Below, one piece after another: positions 20,417 to 29,272 of a DNA stretch of 64,000 bases (its first letter is position 1; each line of letters opens with the position of its first letter). Origin of the DNA: Streptomyces shenzhenensis. GTDB lineage: Bacteria > Actinomycetota > Actinomycetes > Streptomycetales > Streptomycetaceae. The notes under the pieces are model-generated. The model was not told where the DNA came from and made no database searches. It was given only the letters and a program-made list of their open reading frames with translations. A program made the translations under genes and the position numbers. Location of the stretch: the NCBI RefSeq assembly GCF_021462265.1, contig NZ_JAJONF010000019.1:62001-126000 (forward strand), in the 5' to 3' direction.

Positions 20417-21265
20417 ATGGCCGATGCCGCTGCCTCAGCCACCGCCTCCGGCGACGCGACCACCGGCAAGGTGACCTTCGTCGGTGCCGGCCCCGGCGCC
20501 GCCGATCTGCTGACGTTCCGGGCCGCGCGGGCGATCGCCGAGGCCGACGTGGTGATCTGGGCCGCGAGCCTGGTCCAGGCGGAGGTCCTTGAGCACGCGC
20601 GCGAGGACGCGGAGATCCTCGATTCCGCGACGATGTCGCTGGAGGACGTCGTCGCCGTGTACGAGCGGGCCCGTGCCGAGGGGCTGCGGGTCGCCCGGAT
20701 CCACTCCGGGGACCCGGCCCTGTGGGGCGGTACGCAGGAGCAGGTCGACCGGTGTGCCGGGATCGGTGTCGAGGTCGAGATCGTGCCCGGTGTCTCCTCC
20801 TTCTCGGCCGTGGCCGCGCTGGCCCGGCGCGAGCTGACCATTCCCGAGGTGGCGCAGTCCGTCGTGCTCACCCGGCTCGGCGGCGGCAAGACGCCGATGC
20901 CACCGGGCGAGGAGGTGCGGGAGTTCGCCCGGCACGGGACCACCATGGCGGTCTTCCTCTCCGCCGCGCGCAGCGGACAGCTGGTGCGCGAGCTGCTGGA
21001 GGGCGGCTACCCGACCTCCACCCCGGTCGTCGTCGCGTATCAGGCGACCTGGCCGGAGGAGCTGATCGTGAAGTGCACGATCGGGACGCTGGAGGAGACG
21101 GTCAAGGAGCACAGGCTCTGGAAGCACACCCTCTTCCTGGTCGGCCCGGCCCTGGACGCCCACGGCACCCGCTCGCACCTCTACCACCCCGGCCACTTCC
21201 ACGGCTTCCGCAGGGCCGACCCCGAGGCGCGGCGGGCGCTGCGCGAGCGGGGGGCGAGTACGTGA
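20417..21265 (+). CDS. cobM: Precorrin-4 C11-methyltransferase CobM
   Basis: SAM-dependent methylase, 282 residues. Motifs: KVTFVGAGPGAADLLTFRAA, IHSGDPALWGGTQEQ (about residues 95-110) and EIVPGVSSFSAVAALARREL. The HLYHPGHFHGFR segment near the C-terminus is characteristic. ATG 20417 is preceded by AGAGGA with a 10-base spacer; a TTG start at 20393 is less likely. It opens the second cobalamin block, and no B12-riboswitch motif is seen in the short upstream gap. The stop overlaps the cobL start (GTGA). Confidence 0.93.
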   Translation: MADAAASATASGDATTGKVTFVGAGPGAADLLTFRAARAIAEADVVIWAASLVQAEVLEHAREDAEILDSATMSLEDVVAVYERARAEGLRVARIHSGDPALWGGTQEQVDRCAGIGVEVEIVPGVSSFSAVAALARRELTIPEVAQSVVLTRLGGGKTPMPPGEEVREFARHGTTMAVFLSAARSGQLVRELLEGGYPTSTPVVVAYQATWPEELIVKCTIGTLEETVKEHRLWKHTLFLVGPALDAHGTRSHLYHPGHFHGFRRADPEARRALRERGAST

Positions 21266-22611
21266 TCACGGTCGTCGGTACGGGGACGGGCGCGCCGCTT
21301 CCGCCGGACGTGCTGACCGGCGCCCGGCTGGTCGTCGGGGGGCGGCGCCATCTGGAGGCCGTGCGGCTGCCCGAGGGGGCCGAGCGGATCGTCCTCGGGC
21401 CGCTGGCGCCCGCCCTGGACACCATCGAGGAGTACGTCGGCAAGGACCGGCCCGTGACCGTGCTGGCCTCGGGGGATCCGGGGTTCTTCGGGATCGTGCG
21501 GGTGCTCGCCGAGCGGTTCGGGAAGGAGACGCTGGACGTCCGCCCCGGGGTGTCCTCCGTCGCCACGGCCTTCGCACGGATCGGGCTGCCCTGGGACGAC
21601 GCGGTGGTGGTGAGCGCGCACGGGCGGGAGCCGCGTACCGCGGTCAACGTGTGCCGGGCGCGTCCGAAGGTGGCGGTGCTGACCGGACCCGGGGCGGGTC
21701 CGGCGGAACTGGGGGCGGCACTGCGGCACGCCTTCGGCACCCACGAGGCCACGTCCGCACCCGCGGCTCGCGCGCGGGTCCTCGTCGTCGCCTCGGCGCT
21801 CGGCTCCGCGCGGGAGCGCGTCGAGTGGGTCACCCCCGCCGAAGCCGCCGCCCGGGACTGGGGGCCGGACGTCAGCGTGGTGCTGTGCCTCGACGAGACG
21901 CGGACCCGGGTACCGGGTGCCGTGCGGACGGTGGCCGGCGGCCGGGCGGAGCCCGCCGGGTGGGCCCTGGACGAGGACGAGTTCGCGCACCGCGACTCGA
22001 TGATCACCAAGTTCGAGGTACGGGCGCTGGCCCTGGCCCGGCTCGGGCCCCGGCTGGGCGACCTGGTCTGGGACGTCGGCGCGGGGTCGGGATCGGTGGC
22101 CGTGGAGTGCGCGCGTCTCGGCGCCGCCGTCGTGGCCGTGGAGAAGGCGGCGGACGGGGTCGCGCGGATCGCCGCCAACGCCCGGGCGCACGGCGTGTAC
22201 GTGGACGTGGTGCACGGCTCGGCGCCCAAGGCCCTGGCCGTGCTCCCCGACCCCGACGCCGTGTTCGTCGGGGGCGGGGGCCGTGACCTGCCCGCCGTCG
22301 TCGACGCCTGCGCGCGCCGCGCCCGGCGGACGGTGGTGGTGGCGATGGCCGCCCTGGACCGGGTGCCGGCGGCGCGTGCGGCGCTCACCGGTGCCGGGTT
22401 CTCCTGCGACGGGGTGCTGCTGCAGTCCTCCCGTCTCGCGCCGCTGCCGGGCGAGGTGACCCGGCTGGCGGCGGCCAATCCCGTGTTCCTGCTGTGGGGG
22501 TCCAGGATCCCCGTTCCCGAAGAAGTTTCCGAAGACGCTTCCGAAGACGGTTGCGAAGACGGTTGCGAAGACGGATCCACGGACGGATCCGAAGAAGGAG
22601 TTGCCCAGTGA
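21262..22611 (+). CDS. cobL: Precorrin-6Y C5,15-methyltransferase (decarboxylating) CobL
   Basis: 449-residue fusion of CbiE- and CbiT-type methylases. The N-terminal half starts VITVVGTGTGAPLP and includes LASGDPGFFGIVRVL; the C-terminal half has the Rossmann SAM motif VWDVGAGSGSVAVE (about residue 272). It methylates C5 and C15 and removes the acetate at C12. After residue about 418 comes an acidic tail, PEEVSEDASEDGCEDG and onward, produced by a 12-base tandem repeat; this is not a family feature. The end of the tail also encodes the ribosome-binding site of the next gene. GTG start overlaps the cobM stop. Confidence 0.94.
   Translation: MITVVGTGTGAPLPPDVLTGARLVVGGRRHLEAVRLPEGAERIVLGPLAPALDTIEEYVGKDRPVTVLASGDPGFFGIVRVLAERFGKETLDVRPGVSSVATAFARIGLPWDDAVVVSAHGREPRTAVNVCRARPKVAVLTGPGAGPAELGAALRHAFGTHEATSAPAARARVLVVASALGSARERVEWVTPAEAAARDWGPDVSVVLCLDETRTRVPGAVRTVAGGRAEPAGWALDEDEFAHRDSMITKFEVRALALARLGPRLGDLVWDVGAGSGSVAVECARLGAAVVAVEKAADGVARIAANARAHGVYVDVVHGSAPKALAVLPDPDAVFVGGGGRDLPAVVDACARRARRTVVVAMAALDRVPAARAALTGAGFSCDGVLLQSSRLAPLPGEVTRLAAANPVFLLWGSRIPVPEEVSEDASEDGCEDGCEDGSTDGSEEGVAQ
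22516..22599 (+). repeat. 12-bp tandem repeat, 7 units, at the 3' end of cobL
   Basis: Seven in-frame 12-base units such as TCCGAAGACGGT encode tetrapeptides PEEV, SEDA, SEDG, CEDG, CEDG, STDG and SEEG. The last unit, TCCGAAGAAGGA, plus the next G forms the GAAGGAG that precedes the GTG of the cbiG-cobJ gene. Repeat changes would alter tail length without frameshift. Confidence 0.92.
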
Positions 22612-24311
22612 TCGGCCTCATTTCCGCCACCGCGGCGGGGGCGGCGGCGCGCGACCGGCTGGCCGCGGCGTGGCCGGACCGCACGCGGGTGTACGACGGT
22701 CCCGTCAAGGACGCCGTACGGTCCGCGTTCGCGGAGTGCGAGCAACTGGTCTGTTTCCTGGCCACGGGTGCGGTGGTCCGGCTGATCGCCCCGCTGCTGG
22801 GCGCGAAGGCGACCGACCCGGGTGTGGTGTGCGTCGACGAGGGCGGCCGGTTCGCCGTGTCGCTGGTCGGGGGGCACGGCGGCGGTGCGAACGAACTCGC
22901 CCGCGCGGTGGGTGAGTCGCTGGCCGCGCAGCCGGTGGTGACCACCGCGACCGACGCGGTCGGGCTGCCCGGACTCGACACCCTCGGCTTCCCGGTCGAG
23001 GGCGCGGTGGCGGCCGTGTCGCGGGCCCTGCTGGACGGCGAACCGGTGGCGCTGCGCGCCGAGTCGGCGTGGCCGCTGCCCCCGTTGCCGCTGACGGAGG
23101 AGGGCGCCCACGTCGTCCGGGTGACCGACCGCGCGGTCGAACCCGCCGGGAACGAGGTGCTGTTGCGCCCGCCGTCCCTCGTGGTCGGCGTCGGTGCCTC
23201 CAGGGGCGCCCCCGCCGACGAGGTGCTCGGGCTCGTCGAGGACGCGTTGCGGGACGCGGGCCTGTCCCCGCGCAGCGTCGCCGAACTCGCCACCGTCGAC
23301 GCCAAGGCCGAGGAGCCCGGGATCGTCACGGCGGCCGCGCGGCTCGGGGTCCCGCTGGTGACGTACTCCGCCGGGGAGCTGGCCGGGATCCGGGTCCCCA
23401 ACCCCTCGGACGCTCCCCGCACCGCCGTCGGCACCCCCTCCGTCGCCGAGGCGGCGGCGCTCGCGCGGGGCGGTGAACTCCTCGTGCCCAAGCGGAAGTC
23501 GCGGCGGCCGGACGGCCGGCCCGCCATGGCGACCTGCGCCGTCGTACGACGTCCCGCGCGCGGCCGGCTCGCGGTGGTCGGGCTCGGCCCCGGTGCCCGG
23601 GACCTGCTCACCCCGCGGGCCAGGGCCGAACTCCGGCGTGCCGCCGTGCTCGTGGGCCTCGACCAGTACGTCGACCAGATCCGTGACCTGCTGCGGCCCG
23701 GCACCCGGATCCTGGAGTCGGGGCTCGGTGCCGAGGAGGAGCGGGCGCGTACCGCGGTCGCCGAGGCGCGCGCCGGGCATGCCGTCGCGCTCATCGGCAG
23801 CGGGGACGCCGGCGTGTACGCCATGGCCTCCCCCGCGCTCGCCGAGGCGTCGGACGACGTCGACGTGATCGGCGTACCCGGGGTCACGGCCGCGCTCGCC
23901 GCCGGGGCGATCCTGGGCGCGCCGCTCGGCCACGACCATGTCTCGATCAGCCTGTCCGACCTGCACACGCCGTGGGAGGTCATCGAGCGCCGGGTGCGCG
24001 CGGCGGCCGAGGCGGACATCGTCGTGACGTTCTACAACCCGCGCTCCCGGGGCCGCGACTGGCAGCTTCCCAAGGCACTGGCGATCCTCGCCGGGCACCG
24101 GGAGCCGACGACGCCCGTCGGTGTCGTACGCAACGCCTCACGCCCCGACGAGTCGAGCCGGCTGACTACCCTGGGCGAGCTGGACCCGGCGTGGGTCGAC
24201 ATGATGACCGTCGTGACCGTGGGCAACACCGCCACCCGGAACATCGCCGGGCGGATGGTCACCCCGCGCGGCTACCGCTGGCAGGAGAGCGCTCAGGAGG
24301 AGGGCAGGTGA
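22608..24311 (+). CDS. CbiG - CobJ/CbiH fusion (cobalamin C-ring contraction steps)
   Basis: 567 residues. Residues 1 to about 300 match CbiG (cobalt-precorrin-5A hydrolase): FLATGAVVRLIAPLLGAK, VSLVGGHGGGANELAR, then a C-terminal CbiG domain with VVGVGASRGAPADEVL. Residues about 320-567 are a precorrin-3B C17-methyltransferase: LAVVGLGPGARDLLTPRA, IGSGDAGVYAMASPAL, DVIGVPGVTAALAAGA and VTFYNPRSRGRDWQL. CbiG belongs to the early-cobalt (anaerobic) route, whereas CobN nearby belongs to the late route. The GTG start overlaps the cobL stop. Confidence 0.93.
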   Translation: MIGLISATAAGAAARDRLAAAWPDRTRVYDGPVKDAVRSAFAECEQLVCFLATGAVVRLIAPLLGAKATDPGVVCVDEGGRFAVSLVGGHGGGANELARAVGESLAAQPVVTTATDAVGLPGLDTLGFPVEGAVAAVSRALLDGEPVALRAESAWPLPPLPLTEEGAHVVRVTDRAVEPAGNEVLLRPPSLVVGVGASRGAPADEVLGLVEDALRDAGLSPRSVAELATVDAKAEEPGIVTAAARLGVPLVTYSAGELAGIRVPNPSDAPRTAVGTPSVAEAAALARGGELLVPKRKSRRPDGRPAMATCAVVRRPARGRLAVVGLGPGARDLLTPRARAELRRAAVLVGLDQYVDQIRDLLRPGTRILESGLGAEEERARTAVAEARAGHAVALIGSGDAGVYAMASPALAEASDDVDVIGVPGVTAALAAGAILGAPLGHDHVSISLSDLHTPWEVIERRVRAAAEADIVVTFYNPRSRGRDWQLPKALAILAGHREPTTPVGVVRNASRPDESSRLTTLGELDPAWVDMMTVVTVGNTATRNIAGRMVTPRGYRWQESAQEEGR

Positions 24312-24892
24312 ACCGCGTGGTCCACCCCATCGAGCAGGAGTCCTTCCGGCGGCTGCGCGCCCGCCTGGACACCTCGCACTTCCCGCCGCTGACCCGGGCG
24401 GTGGTGGAGCGGGTCATCCACTCCGCCGCCGACCTGGAGTACGCGACCGACCTGGTGACCGACGAGGACGACCTGGTGAAGGCGCACGCGGCGCTGCACG
24501 CCGGGGCGCCGGTCGTCGTGGACGTGGAGATGGTCGCCGCCGGGATCACCCGCCGGGAGACGGTGTGCCGGCTGCGCGACGCCAAGGCCGGTCCGGGGCT
24601 GACCCGTTCGGCGCACGCGATCCGGCTCGCCCACGAGCAGGTCGGGCCGGGCGCCCTGTGGGTGATCGGCAACGCGCCGACCGCCCTGGAGGAGCTGCTG
24701 ACGCTGGACGCCTCCCCCGTGCTCGTCATCGGGCTGCCCGTCGGTTTCGTCGGCGCGGCCGAGTCCAAGGCCGCGTTGCGGGCGAGCGGGCTGCCCGCCG
24801 TCAGCAACGTGTCCGAGAAGGGCGGCTCGGCGGTCGCCGCCGCCGCGCTCAACGCCCTGCTGTACCACCCCACTTCCGAGGAGACGCTGTGA
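24308..24892 (+). CDS. cobH: Precorrin-8X methylmutase CobH/CbiC
   Basis: 194-residue isomerase that moves the methyl group from C11 to C12, giving hydrogenobyrinic acid. Family segments: HPIEQESFRRLRARLD, VIHSAADLEYATDLV with the conserved histidine, VDVEMVAAGITRR and IGNAPTALEELL, with VIGLPVGFVGAAESK and SNVSEKGGSAVAAAALNAL near the end. GTG 24308 overlaps the previous stop; GGAGGAGGGCAG lies just upstream. Confidence 0.94.
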   Translation: MNRVVHPIEQESFRRLRARLDTSHFPPLTRAVVERVIHSAADLEYATDLVTDEDDLVKAHAALHAGAPVVVDVEMVAAGITRRETVCRLRDAKAGPGLTRSAHAIRLAHEQVGPGALWVIGNAPTALEELLTLDASPVLVIGLPVGFVGAAESKAALRASGLPAVSNVSEKGGSAVAAAALNALLYHPTSEETL

Positions 24893-25815
24893 CCACCCCG
24901 CCCGCCCTGCTCATCGCCGGCCACGGCACCCGGGACGACGCCGGGGCCGGGGCGTTCCGCGACTTCGTACGGGAGCTGGGGCGCCGCCACCCCGAACTGC
25001 CCGTCGCGGGCGGCTTCATCGAGCTGTCCCCGCCGCCGCTCGGCGACGCCGTGGCCGAGCTGGTGGAGCGGGGGGTGCGGCGGTTCGCCGCGGTGCCGCT
25101 GATGCTGGTCTCCGCCGGGCACGCCAAGGGCGACATCCCGGCCGCGCTGGCGCGGGAGAAGGAGCGGCACCCGGGGATCTCGTACACCTACGGCCGTCCG
25201 CTGGGCCCGCACCCCGCCCTGCTGTCGGTCCTCGAGCGGCGCCTGGACGAGGCGCTGGGCGGCTCCCCGCGGGCCGGGCAGGACCGCGCCGAGGTGACCG
25301 TGCTGCTGGTGGGCCGCGGTTCGACGGACCCCGACGCCAACGCCGAGGTGCACAAGGCGGCCCGGCTGCTGTGGGAGGGGCGCGGGTACGCCGGTGTGGA
25401 GACCGCGTTCGTGTCGCTGGCGGCGCCGGACGTGCCGAGCGGGCTCGACCGGTGTCTGAAACTGGGGGCGCGCCGGATCGTCGTCCTGCCGTACTTTCTC
25501 TTCACCGGGATCCTGCCGGACCGGGTGCGGCACCAGACCGAGAGCTGGGCGGCGGCGCACCCGGAGGTCGAGGTGCGTTCGGCGGACGTCATCGGGCCCG
25601 AGCCGGAACTGCTCGACCTGGTGCTGGAGCGGTACCGGGAGGCGGTCGAAGGTGATCTGCGGATGAACTGCGACTCGTGCGTGTACCGGATCGCGCTGCC
25701 CGGCTTCGAGGACAAGGTCGGACTGCCCCAGCAGCCGCACTTCCACCCGGACGACGACACTCATCCCCACGGACACGGACACCATCACCATGGCGGGCAC
25801 GCGCATGCGCACTGA
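24889..25815 (+). CDS. CbiX-type sirohydrochlorin cobalt/iron chelatase with His-rich tail
   Basis: 308 residues with two tandem CbiX-like domains. The N-terminal active-site histidine lies in LIAGHGTRDDAGA and a second in LVSAGHAKGDIP; the second domain begins VTVLLVGRGSTDPDAN. Enzymes of this class insert Co(II) or Fe(II) into sirohydrochlorin without ATP. The C-terminus has CDSCVYRIALPGFEDKVG followed by a metal-binding tail of twelve or more His (HFHPDDDTHPHGHGHHHHGG and onward). The tail probably stores or delivers metal. GTG overlaps the cobH stop. Confidence 0.92.
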   Translation: MTTPPALLIAGHGTRDDAGAGAFRDFVRELGRRHPELPVAGGFIELSPPPLGDAVAELVERGVRRFAAVPLMLVSAGHAKGDIPAALAREKERHPGISYTYGRPLGPHPALLSVLERRLDEALGGSPRAGQDRAEVTVLLVGRGSTDPDANAEVHKAARLLWEGRGYAGVETAFVSLAAPDVPSGLDRCLKLGARRIVVLPYFLFTGILPDRVRHQTESWAAAHPEVEVRSADVIGPEPELLDLVLERYREAVEGDLRMNCDSCVYRIALPGFEDKVGLPQQPHFHPDDDTHPHGHGHHHHGGHAHAH

Positions 25816-26926
25816 GGACGGTTCCGGCGGCCCCGGAGGCGGCAGAGGCTCCGCGGAGGCGGGAGGTGCCGGGGACGGGCACGATCTGCGGCACCACGGC
25901 GATGCCGAGGTCCGCGACGGCGGCCCGGCGCTTGTCGACCTCGCGGTCAACGTGCGCACCGGCACCCCTCCCGGCTGGCTGCGGGAGCGGATAGCCGAGT
26001 CGCTGGGCGGGCTCGCGGCCTACCCGGACGGCCGGGCGGCCCGGGCGGCGGTCGCGGCGCGGCACGGTCTGCCGGTGGAACGGGTGCTGCTGACGGCGGG
26101 CGCGGCGGAGGCGTTCGTCCTGCTGGCGCGGGCGCTGAAGGTGCGCCGGCCGGTGGTGGTGCATCCGCAGTTCACCGAGCCGGAGGCGGCGCTGCGGGAC
26201 GCCGGGCACACCGTGGACCGGGTGCTGCTGCGCGAGGCGGACGGGTTCCGGCTCGATCCGGCGGCCGTCGCGGAGGACGCCGACCTGGTGGTGATCGGCA
26301 ATCCGACCAACCCGACGTCGGTGCTGCATCCGGCGGAGACGATCGTCCGGCTGGCCCGCCCCGGGCGGACCTTGGTGGTCGACGAGGCGTTCATGGACGC
26401 GGTGCCCGGTGAGCGGGAGGCGCTGGCCGGGCGGACGGATGTGCCGGGTCTGGTGGTGCTGCGCAGTCTGACGAAGACGTGGGGGCTGGCGGGGCTGCGG
26501 ATCGGGTACCTGCTGGCCGCGCCGGAGATCGTCACCGAGCTGGCGCGGGCACAGCCGTTGTGGCCGGTGTCCACGCCGGCGCTGGCGGCGGCCGAGGCGT
26601 GCGTGGCGCCCCGCGCGCTGGCGGAGGCGGCGCACGCGGCGCACCGTGTCGCCGCCGACCGGGCCCATCTGGTGGCGGGCCTTGAGGAGTTCGCGCCGGA
26701 AGGGGTACGGGTGGCGGGGCCGGCGGAGGGGCCGTTCGTGCTCGTCCGGATGGCGCAGGCGGCGGCCGTGCGACGGCAGCTTCGGGTGTTGGGGTACGCC
26801 GTCCGGCGCGGGGACACGTTTCCCGGGCTGGACGAGGAGTGGGTGCGGATCGCGGTGCGGGACCGGGTGACGGTGAACCGGTTTCTGCTGGCGCTTGATC
26901 AGGCGTTGGTGTTCGTACGCGGGTGA
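25805..26926 (+). CDS. cobC: CobC-like PLP-dependent aminotransferase/decarboxylase
   Basis: Fold-type I PLP enzyme, 373 residues, of the histidinol-phosphate aminotransferase subgroup. In cobalamin clusters these are usually threonine-phosphate decarboxylases that make aminopropanol phosphate. Motifs: DLAVNVRTGTPPGWL, VIGNPTNPTSVL, TLVVDEAFMDAVPGE and the Schiff-base lysine in RSLTKTWGLAGLRIGYL. A Gly-rich N-terminus precedes the domain; ATG 25790 is an alternative start. It overlaps the end of the CbiX gene by 11 bases, consistent with coupling. It closes the second block. Confidence 0.88.
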   Translation: MRTEDGSGGPGGGRGSAEAGGAGDGHDLRHHGDAEVRDGGPALVDLAVNVRTGTPPGWLRERIAESLGGLAAYPDGRAARAAVAARHGLPVERVLLTAGAAEAFVLLARALKVRRPVVVHPQFTEPEAALRDAGHTVDRVLLREADGFRLDPAAVAEDADLVVIGNPTNPTSVLHPAETIVRLARPGRTLVVDEAFMDAVPGEREALAGRTDVPGLVVLRSLTKTWGLAGLRIGYLLAAPEIVTELARAQPLWPVSTPALAAAEACVAPRALAEAAHAAHRVAADRAHLVAGLEEFAPEGVRVAGPAEGPFVLVRMAQAAAVRRQLRVLGYAVRRGDTFPGLDEEWVRIAVRDRVTVNRFLLALDQALVFVRG

Positions 26927-26990
26927 GGTGAGGGGCCGGGGAACCGCGGGCCGTCACGCGCGTGCGGGTGCGTTGTGGCCGGTCGTGCCC

Positions 26991-27027
26991 GCGCGGCGGT
27001 AGCCGGACATCGACTACCGCCCCGCGC
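26991..27027. terminator. Bidirectional terminator after cobC
   Basis: GGCGGTAG (26995-27002) pairs with CTACCGCC (27014-27021) around an 11-base loop, and flanking GCGC sequences allow further pairing. It lies between convergent cobC and the LAETG-protein gene. Confidence 0.7.
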
Positions 27028-27054
27028 CCCGTTGGGGCGCCTCAGTGGGCGTTT

Positions 27055-27984
27055 CTAGGAACGCCTGCGGCGCGCGAGGAACACCGCTCCCCCGCCCGCC
27101 GCTACGAGCACGAGCGCTCCTCCCGCCACGTACGGCGTCGCCGAACTGCCGCCCGTCTCCGCCAGCTTCGTCTCCTTCGCCGGAGCACCCTGCACCTTCA
27201 CGTCGGACACCGGATCGCCCGGGTCGGCCGGATCGCTCGGGTCGCTCCGGTCGGTCGCGGGGGCCTGCGGTGTTTCGCAGGTCGCCTTCGCCAGGGTCAG
27301 GGTGCCCTCCACCTCGGCCACGTTGAGCTTCAACGGGTTGACGGAGACCTTGAGTTCGAGGGCGACGGCCGCCGCCGACGTCGATGTCGTCTCGCGCCTG
27401 GACAGGTCGAGGCGGACCTCGCCGACGCCGGGGACCCTGACGTCGGTGGGGCCGCCCGCGCTCAGCGTGACACGTCTGCCGAGCACGGTGACGGCGCCGA
27501 GGACGTTGGCGGAGGCCTCCGGCCGCTTGCCGGTCTCGCAGGTGGCCTTGGAGGTGACCGTGTCGACTTCGACGAGGGACAGCAGGGGCAGGCCCGGCAG
27601 GTGCAGCCGGGCGTGGGCGAGGTGGACGGAGGCCTCGGCACGGCCGGCCGTGACCGTCGCCTTCGCCGCGGCGGCGTCCGCGCCGAGGACGTTGAACGGC
27701 TTGCCGCCGTCCACGCCGTCGAGGGTCGCGGTCAGCGCGGTCCGGTCGGCGTTCTGCGGTGCCTGGACCTGGTTCAGGGAGACCGCGAGCGGGACGTTCA
27801 CGGCCTTGTCGAGGAGGGAGACGTCCAGGCCGGTGCGCAGGACGACCGCGGTGGCCCGGCCGTGGCCGGTGGTCGCGTGTGCGGTGCCCGCGCCGGCCAC
27901 GGCCGCGGGACCGGCGGCGAGGGCCGTGGCCGTCGCGAGGGTCGCGAGGCGGCGTGCGGGCAGACGGAATGTGTGGCTGTTCAA
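27055..27984 (-). CDS. Secreted, sortase-anchored (LAETG) surface protein
   Basis: About 309 residues from TTG 27984; a longer TTG start at 28026 is possible. It has a Sec signal (RRLATLATATALAAGPAAVAGAG then HAT), a beta-rich extracellular domain with two widely spaced cysteines in similar TCET contexts, an Asp/Pro spacer (DRSDPSDPADPGDP) and a cell-wall sorting signal: LAETG, a 20-residue hydrophobic helix and RRRRS. LAXTG is the class E sortase motif of actinobacteria. The ligand and role are unknown. No sortase gene is in the window. Confidence 0.87.
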   Translation of the reverse strand: MNSHTFRLPARRLATLATATALAAGPAAVAGAGTAHATTGHGRATAVVLRTGLDVSLLDKAVNVPLAVSLNQVQAPQNADRTALTATLDGVDGGKPFNVLGADAAAAKATVTAGRAEASVHLAHARLHLPGLPLLSLVEVDTVTSKATCETGKRPEASANVLGAVTVLGRRVTLSAGGPTDVRVPGVGEVRLDLSRRETTSTSAAAVALELKVSVNPLKLNVAEVEGTLTLAKATCETPQAPATDRSDPSDPADPGDPVSDVKVQGAPAKETKLAETGGSSATPYVAGGALVLVAAGGGAVFLARRRRS

Positions 27985-28137
27985 GGTGGTGGGACCCCCA
28001 GAGGAAACTTGCTCGGGACCCGCCAAGAATTACGCACTGTGGGTGAACAGGCGGCGATCCTGCGTTACTTCACCCGATAGTGGACTTTCCGTTCACGCAT
28101 TCGAGTCGGTGAGCACAGGCGTTCCCTTACTCGACGA

Positions 28138-29229
28138 CTACTCGACGACCTGCCCGTTCAGCACCACCCGGCGGGGGGCCGCGAGGACGCGTACGTCGGC
28201 GCGCGGGTCGCTCTCGTACACCACCAGGTCCGCCGGTGCGCCCTCCTCCAGACCGGGCCTGCCGAGCCAGGCACGGGCCGCCCAGCTGGTCGCCGCGAGC
28301 GCGTCCAGGGGCGGGATCCCGGCGGTGACGAGCTCGGCGACCTCGTCCGCGACCAGGCCGTGGGCGAGCGAGCCGCCGGCGTCGGTGCCGACGAAGACCG
28401 GGATGCCGGCGTCGTAGGCGTTCCGGACGGTGTCGTAACGGCGCTCGTGGAGCCGGCGCATATGGGCCGACCAGCGCGGGAACCTGGTGTCGCCGCCCGC
28501 CGCGAGCTGCGGGAAGGTGGCGATGTTGACGAGGGTGGGGACGATCGCGACGCCACGGGAGGCGAAGAGGGGGATCAGCTCCTCCGTCAGGCCGGTGGCG
28601 TGCTCGATGCAGTCGATGCCGGCCTCGACCAGGTCCTGGAGCGAGTTCTCGGCGAAGCAGTGCGCGGTGACCCGGGCGCCGAGCCGGTGTGCCTCGGCGA
28701 TGGCCGCCTCGACGGCGTCGCGGGGCCAGCTGGGGGCCAGGTCGCCGAGGTCGCGGTCGATCCAGTCGCCGACCAGCTTGACCCAGCCGTCGCCGCGCCG
28801 GGCCTCCTGGGCGACGTACTCGACCAGGTCCGCCGGCTCGATCTCGTGGGCGAAGTTCCTTATGTAGCGGCGGGTGCGGGCGATGTGCCGGCCGGCCCGG
28901 ATGATCTTCGGGAGGTCGTCGCGGTCGTCGACCCAGCGGGTGTCGGAGGGCGAGCCGGCGTCCCGGATGAGGAGGGTGCCGGCCTCGCGGTCGGTGCGGG
29001 CCTGCTTCTCGGCCGTCGCCGCGTCCACCGGGCCGTGCGGGCCGAGGCCGACGTGGCAGTGGGCGTCGACGAGACCGGGGAGCGCCCAGCCCGCCACGGT
29101 CCGGATGTCACGGGCGCCGGCGGGACGGCCGTAGGAGACCCGGCCGTCCACCACCCACAGTTCGTCGCGGACGTCCTCGGGGCCCACGAGGACCCTGCCC
29201 TTCACGTGCAGCACCGCCTGATCGCTCAT
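28138..29229 (-). CDS. Metal-dependent amidohydrolase family protein
   Basis: 363-residue TIM-barrel hydrolase. The metal-site motif DAHCHVGLG (about residue 55), a candidate carbamylated lysine in GWVKLVGDW, histidines in RVTAHCFAEN and CIEHATGL and the aspartate in FVGTDAGG are all present. The beta-sandwich ends are formed by the N-terminal 50 and C-terminal 40 residues. It probably cleaves cyclic amides or deaminates a small compound; substrate unknown. No signal peptide. Confidence 0.88.
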   Translation of the reverse strand: MSDQAVLHVKGRVLVGPEDVRDELWVVDGRVSYGRPAGARDIRTVAGWALPGLVDAHCHVGLGPHGPVDAATAEKQARTDREAGTLLIRDAGSPSDTRWVDDRDDLPKIIRAGRHIARTRRYIRNFAHEIEPADLVEYVAQEARRGDGWVKLVGDWIDRDLGDLAPSWPRDAVEAAIAEAHRLGARVTAHCFAENSLQDLVEAGIDCIEHATGLTEELIPLFASRGVAIVPTLVNIATFPQLAAGGDTRFPRWSAHMRRLHERRYDTVRNAYDAGIPVFVGTDAGGSLAHGLVADEVAELVTAGIPPLDALAATSWAARAWLGRPGLEEGAPADLVVYESDPRADVRVLAAPRRVVLNGQVVE

Positions 29230-29272
29230 GGGGCTCAGCCTAGGACGACCGGCAGGCCCGCATCGAAGGGGC

